Assembly: GCA_965200945.1 (NCBI GenBank)
Contig: OZ241749.1
Coordinates: 5,208,001 to 5,272,000 of the forward strand
Reading direction: 5' to 3'
From: JADCRZ01 sp965200945
GTDB taxonomy: Bacteria; Bacteroidota; Bacteroidia; Chitinophagales; Chitinophagaceae
DNA: 64,000 bases
Below are positions 54,134-62,454 of the stretch, piece after piece (positions within the stretch are counted from its first letter, which is position 1; every line of letters starts with the position of its first letter). Below the pieces are notes generated by a model. It did not search any database, was not told where the DNA came from, and worked only from the letters and a program-made list of their open reading frames with translations. A program made the translations under genes and the position numbers.

Positions 54134-55297
54134 ATGAAAAAGTTAAAGATTACGGAACTTGGCCCTATTAAGGACGCAAATATCACCTTTGGGGATCTTA
54201 CAATCTTTGTTGGTCCACAAGCCAGTGGTAAAAGTATTTTACTGCAATTAATTAAGTTACTTATAGACAAAAAGAAGATAAGAACAACCACAGAGCAATA
54301 TGGATTCGTATGGGGCAACGATGAAAAAGAAATTTTAAATAGGTATTTTGGAGAAGGCATGTCTGGAATATGGAACTCGGCAACACATATAGAATTTGAT
54401 CATAAAGCATATAATTTAAAGTATTTGCTCCCTAATAGACAAGATCTTTTTTCTAGATTGGAAGGAGACCAGCTATTTTATATACCTGCTCAGAGAATAG
54501 TTTCATTGCAAAATGGATGGCCACGGTTCTTTACAGATTATGAAGACTCCGTACCATATATATTACGTGAATTTAGTGAAACACTGAGGCTTTTTTGTGA
54601 AGAGAATTTAATTACAGAGAATTCTTCTTTTTTTTCACAAAAAGATGGATTAAAGTCAGAGTTAAAATTCTCATTTGATAATAGCATATTTCATGGTGGA
54701 AAAATTGTTACAGAAAGTAAAGGCAAGAAAAGATTCAAATTAGAAATGGAAAATTCAAGTATACCATTCATGGTGTGGAGTGCAGGACAAAAGGAGTTCA
54801 TGCCTTTATTGTTAAGCTTTTATTACTTGTGTCCACCCAGCAGACCTAGTAAACGGCACCATATCAAATATGTAATCATAGAAGAGCCTGAGATGGGTTT
54901 ACATCCACAGGCGATTCAATCCGTTTTACTTCAAGTACTTGATTTGATGAGTAGGGGGTATCAAGTTGTTATTTCAACTCATTCTCCAGTTGTATTAGAA
55001 TTTGCTTGGTCATTAGGACACCTTAAAAAAAATAATGCCGGTTATAAATCGTTGGCAAAATTATTTGAATTAAATTCTGTATCAACTAGTGCTAAGAACA
55101 TGCTCAACTTGGCATTAAAAAGTAAAATCAAAACGTATTTTTTCGAGAGAATTCAATCTAAGGTGACTGTTAAGGATATATCGAGTTTAGATGCTGGTAG
55201 TAATGATGAATTTGTTTCAGAGTGGGGTGGCCTTGCAACTTTTAATTCAAAAGCAATTGATATTGTTTCAAATTCATATCCTCATGATGAATCGTAA
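54134..55297 (+). CDS. AAA/ABC-type ATPase (OLD/RecF-like), probable defence ATPase
   Basis: A 387-residue ATPase of the SMC/RecF/OLD kind. Walker A is GPQASGKS (27-34); the signature motif is WSAGQKEF (Ser216-Ala-Gly-Gln219); Walker B is VIIEEPEMGLHP (Glu250-Glu251, Glu253); the switch His283 lies in STHSP. Unlike OLD nucleases it has no Toprim domain; the chain ends about 100 residues after the His switch. It overlaps the next gene by 14 bases. Such ATPases, with a small effector, are common in phage defence pairs; a defence role is inferred. Composition is strongly A+T-rich. Confidence 0.85.
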   Translation: MKKLKITELGPIKDANITFGDLTIFVGPQASGKSILLQLIKLLIDKKKIRTTTEQYGFVWGNDEKEILNRYFGEGMSGIWNSATHIEFDHKAYNLKYLLPNRQDLFSRLEGDQLFYIPAQRIVSLQNGWPRFFTDYEDSVPYILREFSETLRLFCEENLITENSSFFSQKDGLKSELKFSFDNSIFHGGKIVTESKGKKRFKLEMENSSIPFMVWSAGQKEFMPLLLSFYYLCPPSRPSKRHHIKYVIIEEPEMGLHPQAIQSVLLQVLDLMSRGYQVVISTHSPVVLEFAWSLGHLKKNNAGYKSLAKLFELNSVSTSAKNMLNLALKSKIKTYFFERIQSKVTVKDISSLDAGSNDEFVSEWGGLATFNSKAIDIVSNSYPHDES

Positions 55298-55757
55298 GGC
55301 AAAAGTTGCTCAAACATTTAAATTAGCAGTGGAGGAAACATTGGATACTGCTAATTGCTTCCAGTTAGGCCTAAAAGCCTTAGGGAAGTATAGTGCAAAA
55401 ATTGATTTAGGGGATACAACAAAATGCGAAGGAAGTGTGGATATTGATGCATGTGTTGTAAAAAAATATCCTACGGTTAATAGATGGGATTATGTTTTCT
55501 CATATAATTCTGAAGCATATTTTGTAGAGGTCCATTCTGCAAACACTGGTGAAGTAAGTGTAGTATTAAAGAAATTACAGTGGCTGAAAGATTGGCTTCA
55601 TGCCCGTTCTCCTAAAATTAATTCTTTGAGAGCAAAAAGTAGAACACCTTTTTATTGGATACAATCTGGTAATTTCAGTATACCTAAAAATGCTTCCCAA
55701 TTTCGGCAAGCTGCCCAAGCAGGTATTAAACCGATTTCCAAATTAACGCTTCCATAG
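55284..55757 (+). CDS. Small nuclease-like partner protein with EVH motif
   Basis: A 157-residue protein beginning MMNRKAKVAQTF, overlapping the ATPase gene at ATGATGAATCGTAA, which indicates translational coupling. The centre reads NRWDYVFSYNSEAYFVEVHSA. Asp69, Glu82 and His84 have the spacing of a PD-(D/E)xK-like site in which the Lys is replaced by His, followed by a helix VLKKLQWLKDWLHAR. I know similar small proteins next to ATPases in other Bacteroidota but no named family. Nuclease activity is an inference from this pattern alone. ATG at 55287 is an equally good start. Confidence 0.7.
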   Translation: MMNRKAKVAQTFKLAVEETLDTANCFQLGLKALGKYSAKIDLGDTTKCEGSVDIDACVVKKYPTVNRWDYVFSYNSEAYFVEVHSANTGEVSVVLKKLQWLKDWLHARSPKINSLRAKSRTPFYWIQSGNFSIPKNASQFRQAAQAGIKPISKLTLP

Positions 55758-55795
55758 TTATATTCAAAAACATGTCTCAAATCATGTATCAAATA

Positions 55796-55831
55796 AAAAA
55801 GCACTTACAACTAAAAACGTCATAAGTGCTT
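55796..55831 (-). terminator. Terminator of the tRNA-Asn gene
   Basis: On the minus strand AAGCACTTA and its complement (55799-55807, 55823-55831) form a stem followed by TTTTTTA, 11 bases after the tRNA 3' end. Read on the plus strand it could also close the two-gene operon. Confidence 0.7.
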
Positions 55832-55841
55832 CATTATCAAG

Positions 55842-55915
55842 CTCCCCCTTCCCGACTTGAACGGGAGACCCTCTGATTAACAGTCAGATGCTCTAACCAA
55901 CTGAGCTAAGGAGGA
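55842..55915 (-). tRNA. tRNA-Asn (anticodon GTT)
   Basis: A 74-nt cloverleaf on the minus strand. Acceptor TCCTCCT pairs with AGGGGGA (one G-T pair), discriminator G; D-arm TAGCTCAGTTGGTTAGAGC; anticodon stem TCTGA/TCAGA with loop CTGTTAA, giving anticodon GTT; T-arm CCCGTTCAAGTCGGG. CCA is not encoded. Its 3' end faces the A+T-rich region to the left, a common place for island insertion. Confidence 0.95.
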
Positions 55916-55936
55916 ATATTCCCTTGTTAGGGGTGG

Positions 55937-55966
55937 CAAAAATAAGGAATTCCGGATTCCCTCAAA
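55937..55966 (-). promoter_or_regulatory. Bacteroidota-type promoter for tRNA-Asn
   Basis: On the minus strand TTTG (55966-55963) is followed after 18 bases by TATTTTTG (55944-55937), an exact match to the -33 TTTG / -7 TAnnTTTG pattern of this phylum. The tRNA begins 21 bases further on. Confidence 0.75.
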
Positions 55967-55995
55967 GTCAAAATGGAAGTTTCTTCAAAATTTTT

Positions 55996-56352
55996 TCAGC
56001 CCCGGCTGAACAGGCCGCCGGCTTCCTGTCCTACCCACACTTCATCGCCCCGTTTCTCCACCGGCCAGCACTTCATATAATACCCTTCCCCCGTCACATT
56101 CCTGCCTGTGGCCAGACTGAATTTATACTGATGCAGCGGACAAACCACATTGCCCTTGGCATCGATCCACCCGTTGGCGAGCAGTCCTGCCGCATGCGGA
56201 CATTTATAGGGAAACGCGTACAGCCCCTCCGCAAACCGGCCGATGCAAACCGTTTTGCCATTCACCTCCACCACCGCGATCCCATTGCCCTCAAACAAAA
56301 GCTCCGCCTCGGCCTCCGCGATCTTGTAATATTTATATTTGACTTTTCGCAT
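55996..56352 (-). CDS. Rieske [2Fe-2S] protein (NirD-like small ferredoxin)
   Basis: A 118-residue soluble Rieske protein. The cluster ligands are Cys51 and His53 in CPHAAG, and Cys71 and His74 in CPLHQYKF. It carries electrons for an oxygenase or reductase that is not encoded nearby. No signal peptide. Standard length for the NirD/bphF-like group. Confidence 0.88.
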   Translation of the reverse strand: MRKVKYKYYKIAEAEAELLFEGNGIAVVEVNGKTVCIGRFAEGLYAFPYKCPHAAGLLANGWIDAKGNVVCPLHQYKFSLATGRNVTGEGYYMKCWPVEKRGDEVWVGQEAGGLFSRG

Positions 56353-56366
56353 CGTATAAGAGAATT

Positions 56367-56405
56367 GTCTGAATCAGTTAACCAGGCTCTTTTCGGGTTC
56401 AGAAA
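56367..56405. repeat. REP-like repeat pair between Rieske gene and hflX
   Basis: GTCTGAATCAGTTAACCAGG and, after a short loop, CGGGTTCAGA form a diverged inverted pair of the same repeat family as 57649-58000. It fills most of the 62-base gap. Confidence 0.45.
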
Positions 56406-56414
56406 GGTCTCAGC

Positions 56415-57602
56415 CTAATAAAACGCCGTCCGGTACGGATACCTGATCTGGTACATCTCCTTCACCTTGTCGAGGATCGTATTTCTCAGCTGCTCTACGT
56501 TGCGCCTTTCGAGGGCGGCCACAAACACCGCGTTGCCGTTGGTTACGTGCTGCCAGCGTTCGTGGAGTTCCCGGAGCAGCTGCTCTTTTTCGGGCTCGCC
56601 CAGCCAGGGGTCGAACACTGTTTTTTCGTAAAGGTCCATCTTGTTGAAAACGGTGATCACCGGTTTGTCGTAGGTACCCATTTCCTGCAGCGTCTTGTTT
56701 ACGACGGCCATCTGGTCTTCGTACTGCGGATGCGAGATGTCGACCACGTGCATCAGGATGTCGGCCTCGCGCACTTCGTCGAGCGTGCTTTTGAAGCTCT
56801 CCACCAGGTGATGCGGCAGCTTGCGGATAAAGCCGACCGTATCGCTGAGCAGGAAAGGGGTATTCTCATATACGATCTTGCGGGTGGTGGTATCGAGCGT
56901 GGCAAAGAGCTTGTTCTCGGCAAACACCTCGCTCTTGCTCAGCAGGTTCATGATGGTCGATTTGCCGACGTTGGTGTATCCCACCAGCGCCACCCGGATG
57001 AATTCCCCGCGGTCCTTGCGCTGGGTAAGGGCCTGTTTGTCGATCTCCTGCAGCCGCTTGCGCAACAGGGATATTTTATCTTTCACAATACGCCGGTCGG
57101 TCTCGATCTCGGTTTCTCCCGGCCCCCTTGTACCGATCCCGCCGCCCTGGCGTTCCAGGTGCTTCCACATCCCTTTGAGGCGGGGCAGCAGGTACTGGTA
57201 CTGCGCCAGCTCTACCTGGGTGCGGGCCTGCGCCGTCTGGGCCCGGCGGGCGAAGATGTCGAGGATCAGGTCGGAGCGGTCGATGGTCACCGTATTGAGC
57301 ACTTTCTCGATGTTGGAGATCTGCGAGCCTGTAAGCTCATCATCGAAGATCACGAGCGTGATGTCGCGGTCGGCGATGTAAGCCCTCACTTCTTCCAGCT
57401 TGCCCTTGCCGATGAACGTTTTACTGTCGGCATGCGCCAGCTTTTGCGTGAACCGTTTTACCGTGGTGGCCCCGGCCGTTTCGGCCAGGAACGCCAGCTC
57501 ATCCAGGTATTCGGTTACCTGCTGCTCCGTCTGGTCTTTCTGGATCACCGCCACCAGCACCGCCCTGTCTTCCTTCTGTATACCGTTTTTTCTTTCTAGC
57601 AC
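56415..57602 (-). CDS. hflX: Ribosome-associated GTPase HflX
   Basis: A 395-residue GTPase that binds and splits ribosomes, notably under heat stress. The N-terminal HflX domain (LDELAFLAETAGA, FIGKGKLEEV, FDDELTGSQ) is followed by the glycine-rich linker (GGGIGTRGPGETEIETD) and the G domain: GYTNVGKST (G1), DTVGFI (G3) and NKMDL (G4). The start was set at GTG 57602, where family resemblance begins; the frame runs further upstream but translates a REP-like repeat. Confidence 0.95.
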   Translation of the reverse strand: MLERKNGIQKEDRAVLVAVIQKDQTEQQVTEYLDELAFLAETAGATTVKRFTQKLAHADSKTFIGKGKLEEVRAYIADRDITLVIFDDELTGSQISNIEKVLNTVTIDRSDLILDIFARRAQTAQARTQVELAQYQYLLPRLKGMWKHLERQGGGIGTRGPGETEIETDRRIVKDKISLLRKRLQEIDKQALTQRKDRGEFIRVALVGYTNVGKSTIMNLLSKSEVFAENKLFATLDTTTRKIVYENTPFLLSDTVGFIRKLPHHLVESFKSTLDEVREADILMHVVDISHPQYEDQMAVVNKTLQEMGTYDKPVITVFNKMDLYEKTVFDPWLGEPEKEQLLRELHERWQHVTNGNAVFVAALERRNVEQLRNTILDKVKEMYQIRYPYRTAFY

Positions 57603-57648
57603 GTGTCTGAATTTGTGTTTGCAAATGTATAAAAAAGGAGGGAGGGTT

Positions 57649-58000
57649 GTCTGAACCAGAATTAGCCTGATTAACTGATTCGCCTGATGTTCGATCATTG
57701 TTCTCAAATCCACTGACGGGCCAAGCTTTTTTTGTCTGAACCATGATTCAAGGATTATAAGATGGAAGGATGAGTGGTTGCGAATACTGTCAACGTTTAT
57801 AAGGACAATCAGTTAATCAGGCTAATTCTGGTTCAGACAACGAAGCGAATGAAAGCAGCAGAAAACGCAACCATCAACCCTTCCAGTTTATAATCCTTGA
57901 TTCCTGGTTCAGACGATGCAACTGAAAAAGCAGCAAAAAATCCAGAACTCATCAGTACAATCAGCACAATCCGTAATATCCCAGAATCCCGGTTCAGACA
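57649..58000. repeat. Block of nested REP-like inverted repeats
   Basis: Five copies in the gap between hflX and the DUF481-like gene. Type A (GTCTGAACCAGAATTAGCC, then TGATTAACTGATT) at 57649-57680 forward and 57807-57838 reverse. Type B (GTCTGAACC, TGATTCAAGGATTATAA, TGGAAGG) at 57734-57760 forward and 57889-57914 reverse, with a short reverse copy at 57973-58000. The order A, B, A', B' gives two interleaved inverted pairs. Related copies are at 10736, 10882, 56367 and 62905. Confidence 0.8.
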
Positions 58001-58004
58001 AATA

Positions 58005-58766
58005 TCAGAAATACCGGTCCGCCGTCAGTCCGAAAGTGATCAGCAGGGTCTGCCTGCCGGTCAGGTTGAGGCGGTTGTAGTTGGCGGCGGTGGTGAAGTT
58101 GAGCCATTTGGCAAGGCGGAAGGAGAGGGAGGTCACCGAGCGCAGGTTGTAATCGTTGTGGTTGGAAAGCGAGCTCTGCAGCGAATTGCTGCCGTCGAGC
58201 GTGACCATGTCGCGGTACACCCACCGGAAACGGATGCGCAGCGAATTGCGGAAGATGCGGTCTACCCGGTGCGTCGTGTCGCTGGTCTGCAGGTCGCCGT
58301 ACTCGAACAGGATGCCGTTGCTCAGGTTCAGGAAAGCATTCTTCTTATCGACAATATTATAAGCCACACCCAGGCCCGACTGAACCCGGTTGTTGATCTT
58401 GAGCGAATAGCTTTTGTCGTAGTTGGCTAGTCCCCAGTAATAAAAATGTGGAAAGGTCTTGTACAGGTTGAAGTCGAGCGCCGAGTTGTAATCGTTGTTG
58501 GAAAGCACGTGCCGCTGCTGGCCGTAGATATAGCTGTTGGTCCAGTTCAGGGCCACGTCTTTTTTGCGCACGTTGAACCGTACGATGTTGCTGAAGATAT
58601 AGGAGTTGCCGTCGTTGGTCTTGTTGATGGTACCCGTGCCGGTGTAGCTCACATAATGATTGATGCTGTCGCTGAACTGCGCCTGCAGGCTGCCGGCGCT
58701 CACTAGGCACAGCAGGAATCCGGTCCATCGTACAGTCCGTCTGGTTCGGGAGGTCATTCTTTCCAT
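58005..58766 (-). CDS. DUF481-like outer-membrane protein
   Basis: A 253-residue exported beta-barrel protein. A signal peptide of about 30 residues ends AGSLQAQ. Alternating strands such as NSYIFSNIVRFNVRKKDVAL, NWTNSYIYGQ and LALNISNG-type segments match DUF481 proteins, whose role is unknown. The Met at 58766 is chosen; another Met 9 bases later is possible. Its stop lies close to a repeat block. Confidence 0.72.
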   Translation of the reverse strand: MERMTSRTRRTVRWTGFLLCLVSAGSLQAQFSDSINHYVSYTGTGTINKTNDGNSYIFSNIVRFNVRKKDVALNWTNSYIYGQQRHVLSNNDYNSALDFNLYKTFPHFYYWGLANYDKSYSLKINNRVQSGLGVAYNIVDKKNAFLNLSNGILFEYGDLQTSDTTHRVDRIFRNSLRIRFRWVYRDMVTLDGSNSLQSSLSNHNDYNLRSVTSLSFRLAKWLNFTTAANYNRLNLTGRQTLLITFGLTADRYF

Positions 58767-58968
58767 CGTGTCGGCTTTTTTGCGGCCGCAAAATAATGTG
58801 TCGCCGTTCAACAGGGTCGAAAAATTTTTACGGTCCGCTGCGTCGCGGCAATAGCCCGTACCGGCAGCCGCCTTCAATCTGCTAATTCCTGCTAACTAGC
58901 GGATAAATATCATAAATGGAGCAGTTGCCGATCCCCCTACTTTCATTGGTAAACCATTTAACAAGATT

Positions 58969-61287
58969 ATGACACTGTTTGGAGTGCGGAACACGCACAA
59001 GTTTTTCCTGCTGCTGGTGCTTGCAGGCCTCGCAAAGGGAACAAACGCACAGATGAACCAGCTGCCTCAGTACAAGCCTACGGCAGCAGAAGTGGCAGAC
59101 CGTTATCGCCAGGCCGCCGAACTCGACAGCACCGCCCGGGGCAGCGCCGCCCGGCTGGCCGTGATGCCCAACTGGCAGGCAGACGGCAACAGCTTCTGGT
59201 ACCGCAATTTCCTGCGCGACAGCGCCTCCGAGTATGTAGTTGTAGATGCGGGTACCGGCAAAAAACGGCCGGCCTTCGACGCGCCCCGCCTCGCTTCGGC
59301 CCTCAGCAAAGCGGCCAACAAACCGGTCGACACCAAAAGGCTCGCCATCAACGCGATGGTGTTCGAAGGACAAACCGTAAAGTTCCGCTGGGGCGGTGAA
59401 GTGTGGCAGTGCGACCTGACCAGCTACGCCTGCACACCTGTGAACGCGGCCGATACGGCCAACCTGTTTTCCCGCCGCAACCTCACCGCTTTCGGCCCCT
59501 CGAACCGCTACAGCCGCCGCTTCCGCAGAACAGACAGCCTCTCCAAAGACGAACAGTGGGTGGCCTATATAAAAGACTATAACATCTTCATCCGCCCCGC
59601 CGCCAGCGGCGCCGAAACGCAGTTCACCACCGACGGCACGCTGCAGATGCCTTACGGCGCCCTGCAATGGTCGCCCGACAGTAAGTACTGCATCGGGTAT
59701 AAGATCGACCCGCGGCAGGACAAGCAGGTGTACTTTGTGCTGAGCTCCGTGCCGGGCACCACGCGCGGCCAGCTTCGCGGCCGCCCCTATGCACAGCCGG
59801 GCGACGAGTTCACATCTTATGAAATGTGGGTATGTGACCTGGCTTCCAAAAAGGCGATCAAGGTGCAGACCGACAAATATGATTTCCTCGGCATGCCTTC
59901 GCCCCGCTGGAACAGCAAGGACACCCGCTTCTTTACCTATGAAAAAGCCGACCGCGGCCACCAGCGCTTCCGCGTGATCGAAGTGGATGCGCAGACCGGC
60001 GCCACGCGCAATATCATCGACGAACAGACAAAGACCTTTATCTACGAACAGCGTATCTACACCCAGTACCTCACGGCCACCAACGAGATCGTGTGGATCA
60101 CCGAGAAAGACGGCTGGCGCCATATCTACCTGGTAGACGGCGCCAAAGCCACGGTAAAACCCATCACAAAGGGAGACTGGGTAGTGCGCAACGTCGACAG
60201 TGTGGATGAGCAGAAGCGCCAGGTATGGTTCTCGGCCAGCGGCATGAACGCCGGGGAGGATCCTTACAACATCCATTATTACCGCATCAATTTCGATGGC
60301 AAAGGACTGGTTTCCCTCACGCCGGCCAAGGGCAACCATGCCGTGGTATTCTCGCCCGACAGAAGATATTTTACAGACACGTATTCGCAGCCGGCCGTGC
60401 CGCCGGTGACCGAACTGCACAATACTACGGATGGCAAAATGATCGCCGAGATCGAACGGGCCGATGTGTCTGCTTACCTCGCGCTGGGCATCCGCATGCC
60501 GGAAGTATTTGTGGCCAAGGGCCGCGACGGCAAAACCGATATCTGGGGCATCGTGTGCCGCCCGCGCAAATTCGATTCCACCAAACGCTATCCCATCATC
60601 GAAAATATCTATGCTGGTCCGCAGGATTCTTTCGTGCCCAAGAGCTTCACGCGCTTCAGCGAAATGCAGAGCATCGCCGAGCTGGGCTTTATCGTGATCC
60701 AGTGCGATGGTATGGGCACCGCCAACCGATCCAAGGCCTTTCATGATGTGTGCTGGATGAACATCGCAGATGCCGGCTTCCCCGACCGCATCGCCTGGAT
60801 GAAAGCGCTGGCTGCCAAATACCCTTATGCAGACATCGACCGCGTGGGCATATACGGCACGTCTGCCGGCGGACAAAACTCGATGGGCGCACTGCTGTTC
60901 CATCCCGAATTTTATAAAGTAGCCGTATCAGCCGCAGGCTGTCACGACAACCGCATCGATAAGCAATGGTGGAACGAACAGTGGATGGGCTACCCGATCG
61001 GAAAACATTACGACGAGCAGTCAAACATCACCAATGCGGCCAAACTGCAGGGCAACGTGCTGCTGATCGTGGGCGAGGCCGACACCAACGTGCCGCCTGA
61101 ATCTACGTACCGGCTTACCGATGCGCTGATCAAGGCCGACAAGATGTTTGATTTCCTGATGATCCCCGGCGCTGATCATACCAGCGGCGGTGATTATGGT
61201 GGAAAAAAGCGGAGGGACTTCTTTGTGAAGCATTTGCTGGGTGCCGATGCACCGGAGAGGAACCATGGCCAGCTTGTAAAGAAATAG
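58969..61287 (+). CDS. S9-family prolyl oligopeptidase (DPP-IV-like)
   Basis: A 772-residue exported serine peptidase. Signal peptide to about residue 28 (GTNAQ), an N-terminal beta-propeller (about 60-500) and a C-terminal alpha/beta-hydrolase. The triad is Ser632 in YGTSAGGQ, Asp705 in VGEADTNVPPE and His737 in PGADHTSGG. It removes dipeptides from peptide N-termini in the periplasm. The usual DPP-IV GWSYGG motif is GTSAGG here, so specificity may differ. A long antisense frame is a shadow. Confidence 0.92.
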   Translation: MTLFGVRNTHKFFLLLVLAGLAKGTNAQMNQLPQYKPTAAEVADRYRQAAELDSTARGSAARLAVMPNWQADGNSFWYRNFLRDSASEYVVVDAGTGKKRPAFDAPRLASALSKAANKPVDTKRLAINAMVFEGQTVKFRWGGEVWQCDLTSYACTPVNAADTANLFSRRNLTAFGPSNRYSRRFRRTDSLSKDEQWVAYIKDYNIFIRPAASGAETQFTTDGTLQMPYGALQWSPDSKYCIGYKIDPRQDKQVYFVLSSVPGTTRGQLRGRPYAQPGDEFTSYEMWVCDLASKKAIKVQTDKYDFLGMPSPRWNSKDTRFFTYEKADRGHQRFRVIEVDAQTGATRNIIDEQTKTFIYEQRIYTQYLTATNEIVWITEKDGWRHIYLVDGAKATVKPITKGDWVVRNVDSVDEQKRQVWFSASGMNAGEDPYNIHYYRINFDGKGLVSLTPAKGNHAVVFSPDRRYFTDTYSQPAVPPVTELHNTTDGKMIAEIERADVSAYLALGIRMPEVFVAKGRDGKTDIWGIVCRPRKFDSTKRYPIIENIYAGPQDSFVPKSFTRFSEMQSIAELGFIVIQCDGMGTANRSKAFHDVCWMNIADAGFPDRIAWMKALAAKYPYADIDRVGIYGTSAGGQNSMGALLFHPEFYKVAVSAAGCHDNRIDKQWWNEQWMGYPIGKHYDEQSNITNAAKLQGNVLLIVGEADTNVPPESTYRLTDALIKADKMFDFLMIPGADHTSGGDYGGKKRRDFFVKHLLGADAPERNHGQLVKK

Positions 61288-61377
61288 TGAACAATGCGCT
61301 GAAACAGCGGGCCGGTATGGTGTTTGAGAAGCAGCCCCTTTTACAAATCATGCCAGCTGCTTTTTAAGTGTCAATTT

Positions 61378-61420
61378 TACCCTCATTCCAGAAAAACAAG
61401 GCTGGAATGGGGGTATTTTA
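61378..61420 (+). terminator. Terminator after the S9 peptidase
   Basis: CCCTCATTCCAG and CTGGAATGGGGG form a 12-bp stem (one G-T pair) around 10 bases, followed by TATTTTA. It lies about 90 bases after the stop. Confidence 0.65.
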
Positions 61421-61462
61421 TGCCCGTTTTTTACCCTATTCTTGATCATTTCTTAACACAAT

Positions 61463-61493
61463 TTTGCTGATTTCGGCCATATTTTAACCTTTG
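61463..61493 (+). promoter_or_regulatory. Probable promoter of the AraC-type regulator gene
   Basis: TTTG (61463-61466) is followed after 19 bases by AACCTTTG (61486-61493), one mismatch from TAnnTTTG. It lies 80 bases before the start codon. Confidence 0.45.
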
Positions 61494-61572
61494 GCAATAA
61501 TATCAGGCGTCAAATGTGTTAATTTCTGTAAATTGGATCAGAAAGCCGATTCTTCACAAAAACTCCTGTTTC

Positions 61573-62451
61573 ATGAAAGTTCTACCTTTTACGATACCAG
61601 TTTCTCATGATCGTACCGTGATAGTAAAAGAGGAAATTCTTCCTTATTTCTATCCACACCTTCATCAGCATGAGGAAATCCAGCTCACTTTCATCCAGAA
61701 AGGCGAAGGCACTTTGCTCGTAGGAAACAGCATGCATTCTTTCCGTGAAGGAGAACTTTACCTGATCGGCGCCAACATCCCGCATGTGTTCAAAAGCAGT
61801 CCGTCCTACTTTGCTTCCGGCGATACCGATGCCGTGCATGCGCTCACGCTTTTCTTCAGCACCAAAGGCAAACTGTCGTCCCTGTTCGATCTGCCGGAGC
61901 TGCGCAACATATATTCTTTCTTCTCCCACCATTACAGCGGCTTCCGCGTACCGCCCCAGTCGTTCAACGACATCTCCGGCCGCATGCTCAGCATCCAGTA
62001 TGCCAACGGGCTCGACCAGCTCATGCAGTTTTTCCAGCTCCTGAAATCACTCAGCGCCCTGGAAAACATGATGCCCCTGGCCACCGACGTGCCCGCCAAA
62101 AGCTACACCGACTACGAAGGCATGCGCATCAGCAATATCTACAGCTACATCATGCAGAACTACAACCGCGACATCACCCTGGAGGAAGTGGCGGCTATCG
62201 CTTTCATGACGCCCCAGGCTTTCTGCCGCTATTTCAAAAAACATACGGGCCTCACCTTCGTCTCCTTCCTCAACGAGATCCGCATCAACGAAGCCTGCAA
62301 AAAACTGATCAACGGCTCCTACGAAAGCGTCTCCTCCGTCGCCTACGACTGTGGCTTCAACAGCATCACCAACTTCAACCGCGTCTTCAAATCCACCATC
62401 CACAAATCTCCGCGCGAGTATGTGAGTGAATACCTGAGTAACGTGCACTAG
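61573..62451 (+). CDS. AraC-family transcriptional regulator
   Basis: A 292-residue regulator. An N-terminal cupin (HLHQHEEIQLTFIQKGEGT, GELYLIGANIPHVF) senses the inducer. The C-terminal AraC domain (about 190-290) has both helix-turn-helices: ITLEEVAAIAFMTPQAFCRYF, and SSVAYDCGFNSITNFNRVFK. It may control the arabinofuranosidase gene that ends 550 bases downstream on the other strand, but nothing proves it. The start at ATG 61573 begins the cupin. Confidence 0.9.
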   Translation: MKVLPFTIPVSHDRTVIVKEEILPYFYPHLHQHEEIQLTFIQKGEGTLLVGNSMHSFREGELYLIGANIPHVFKSSPSYFASGDTDAVHALTLFFSTKGKLSSLFDLPELRNIYSFFSHHYSGFRVPPQSFNDISGRMLSIQYANGLDQLMQFFQLLKSLSALENMMPLATDVPAKSYTDYEGMRISNIYSYIMQNYNRDITLEEVAAIAFMTPQAFCRYFKKHTGLTFVSFLNEIRINEACKKLINGSYESVSSVAYDCGFNSITNFNRVFKSTIHKSPREYVSEYLSNVH

Positions 62452-62454
62452 GGT

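Noticed and set aside
55842..55863. Direct repeat of the tRNA-Asn 3' end as an island attachment site
   Set aside because: I looked for a second copy of the CCCGACTTGAACGGG segment to the left and found none, and there is no integrase gene, so no att site is called.
58882..60903. Open frame of 673 codons on the minus strand
   Set aside because: Antisense to the S9 peptidase gene with its full triad; the translation shows no domain or signal peptide.
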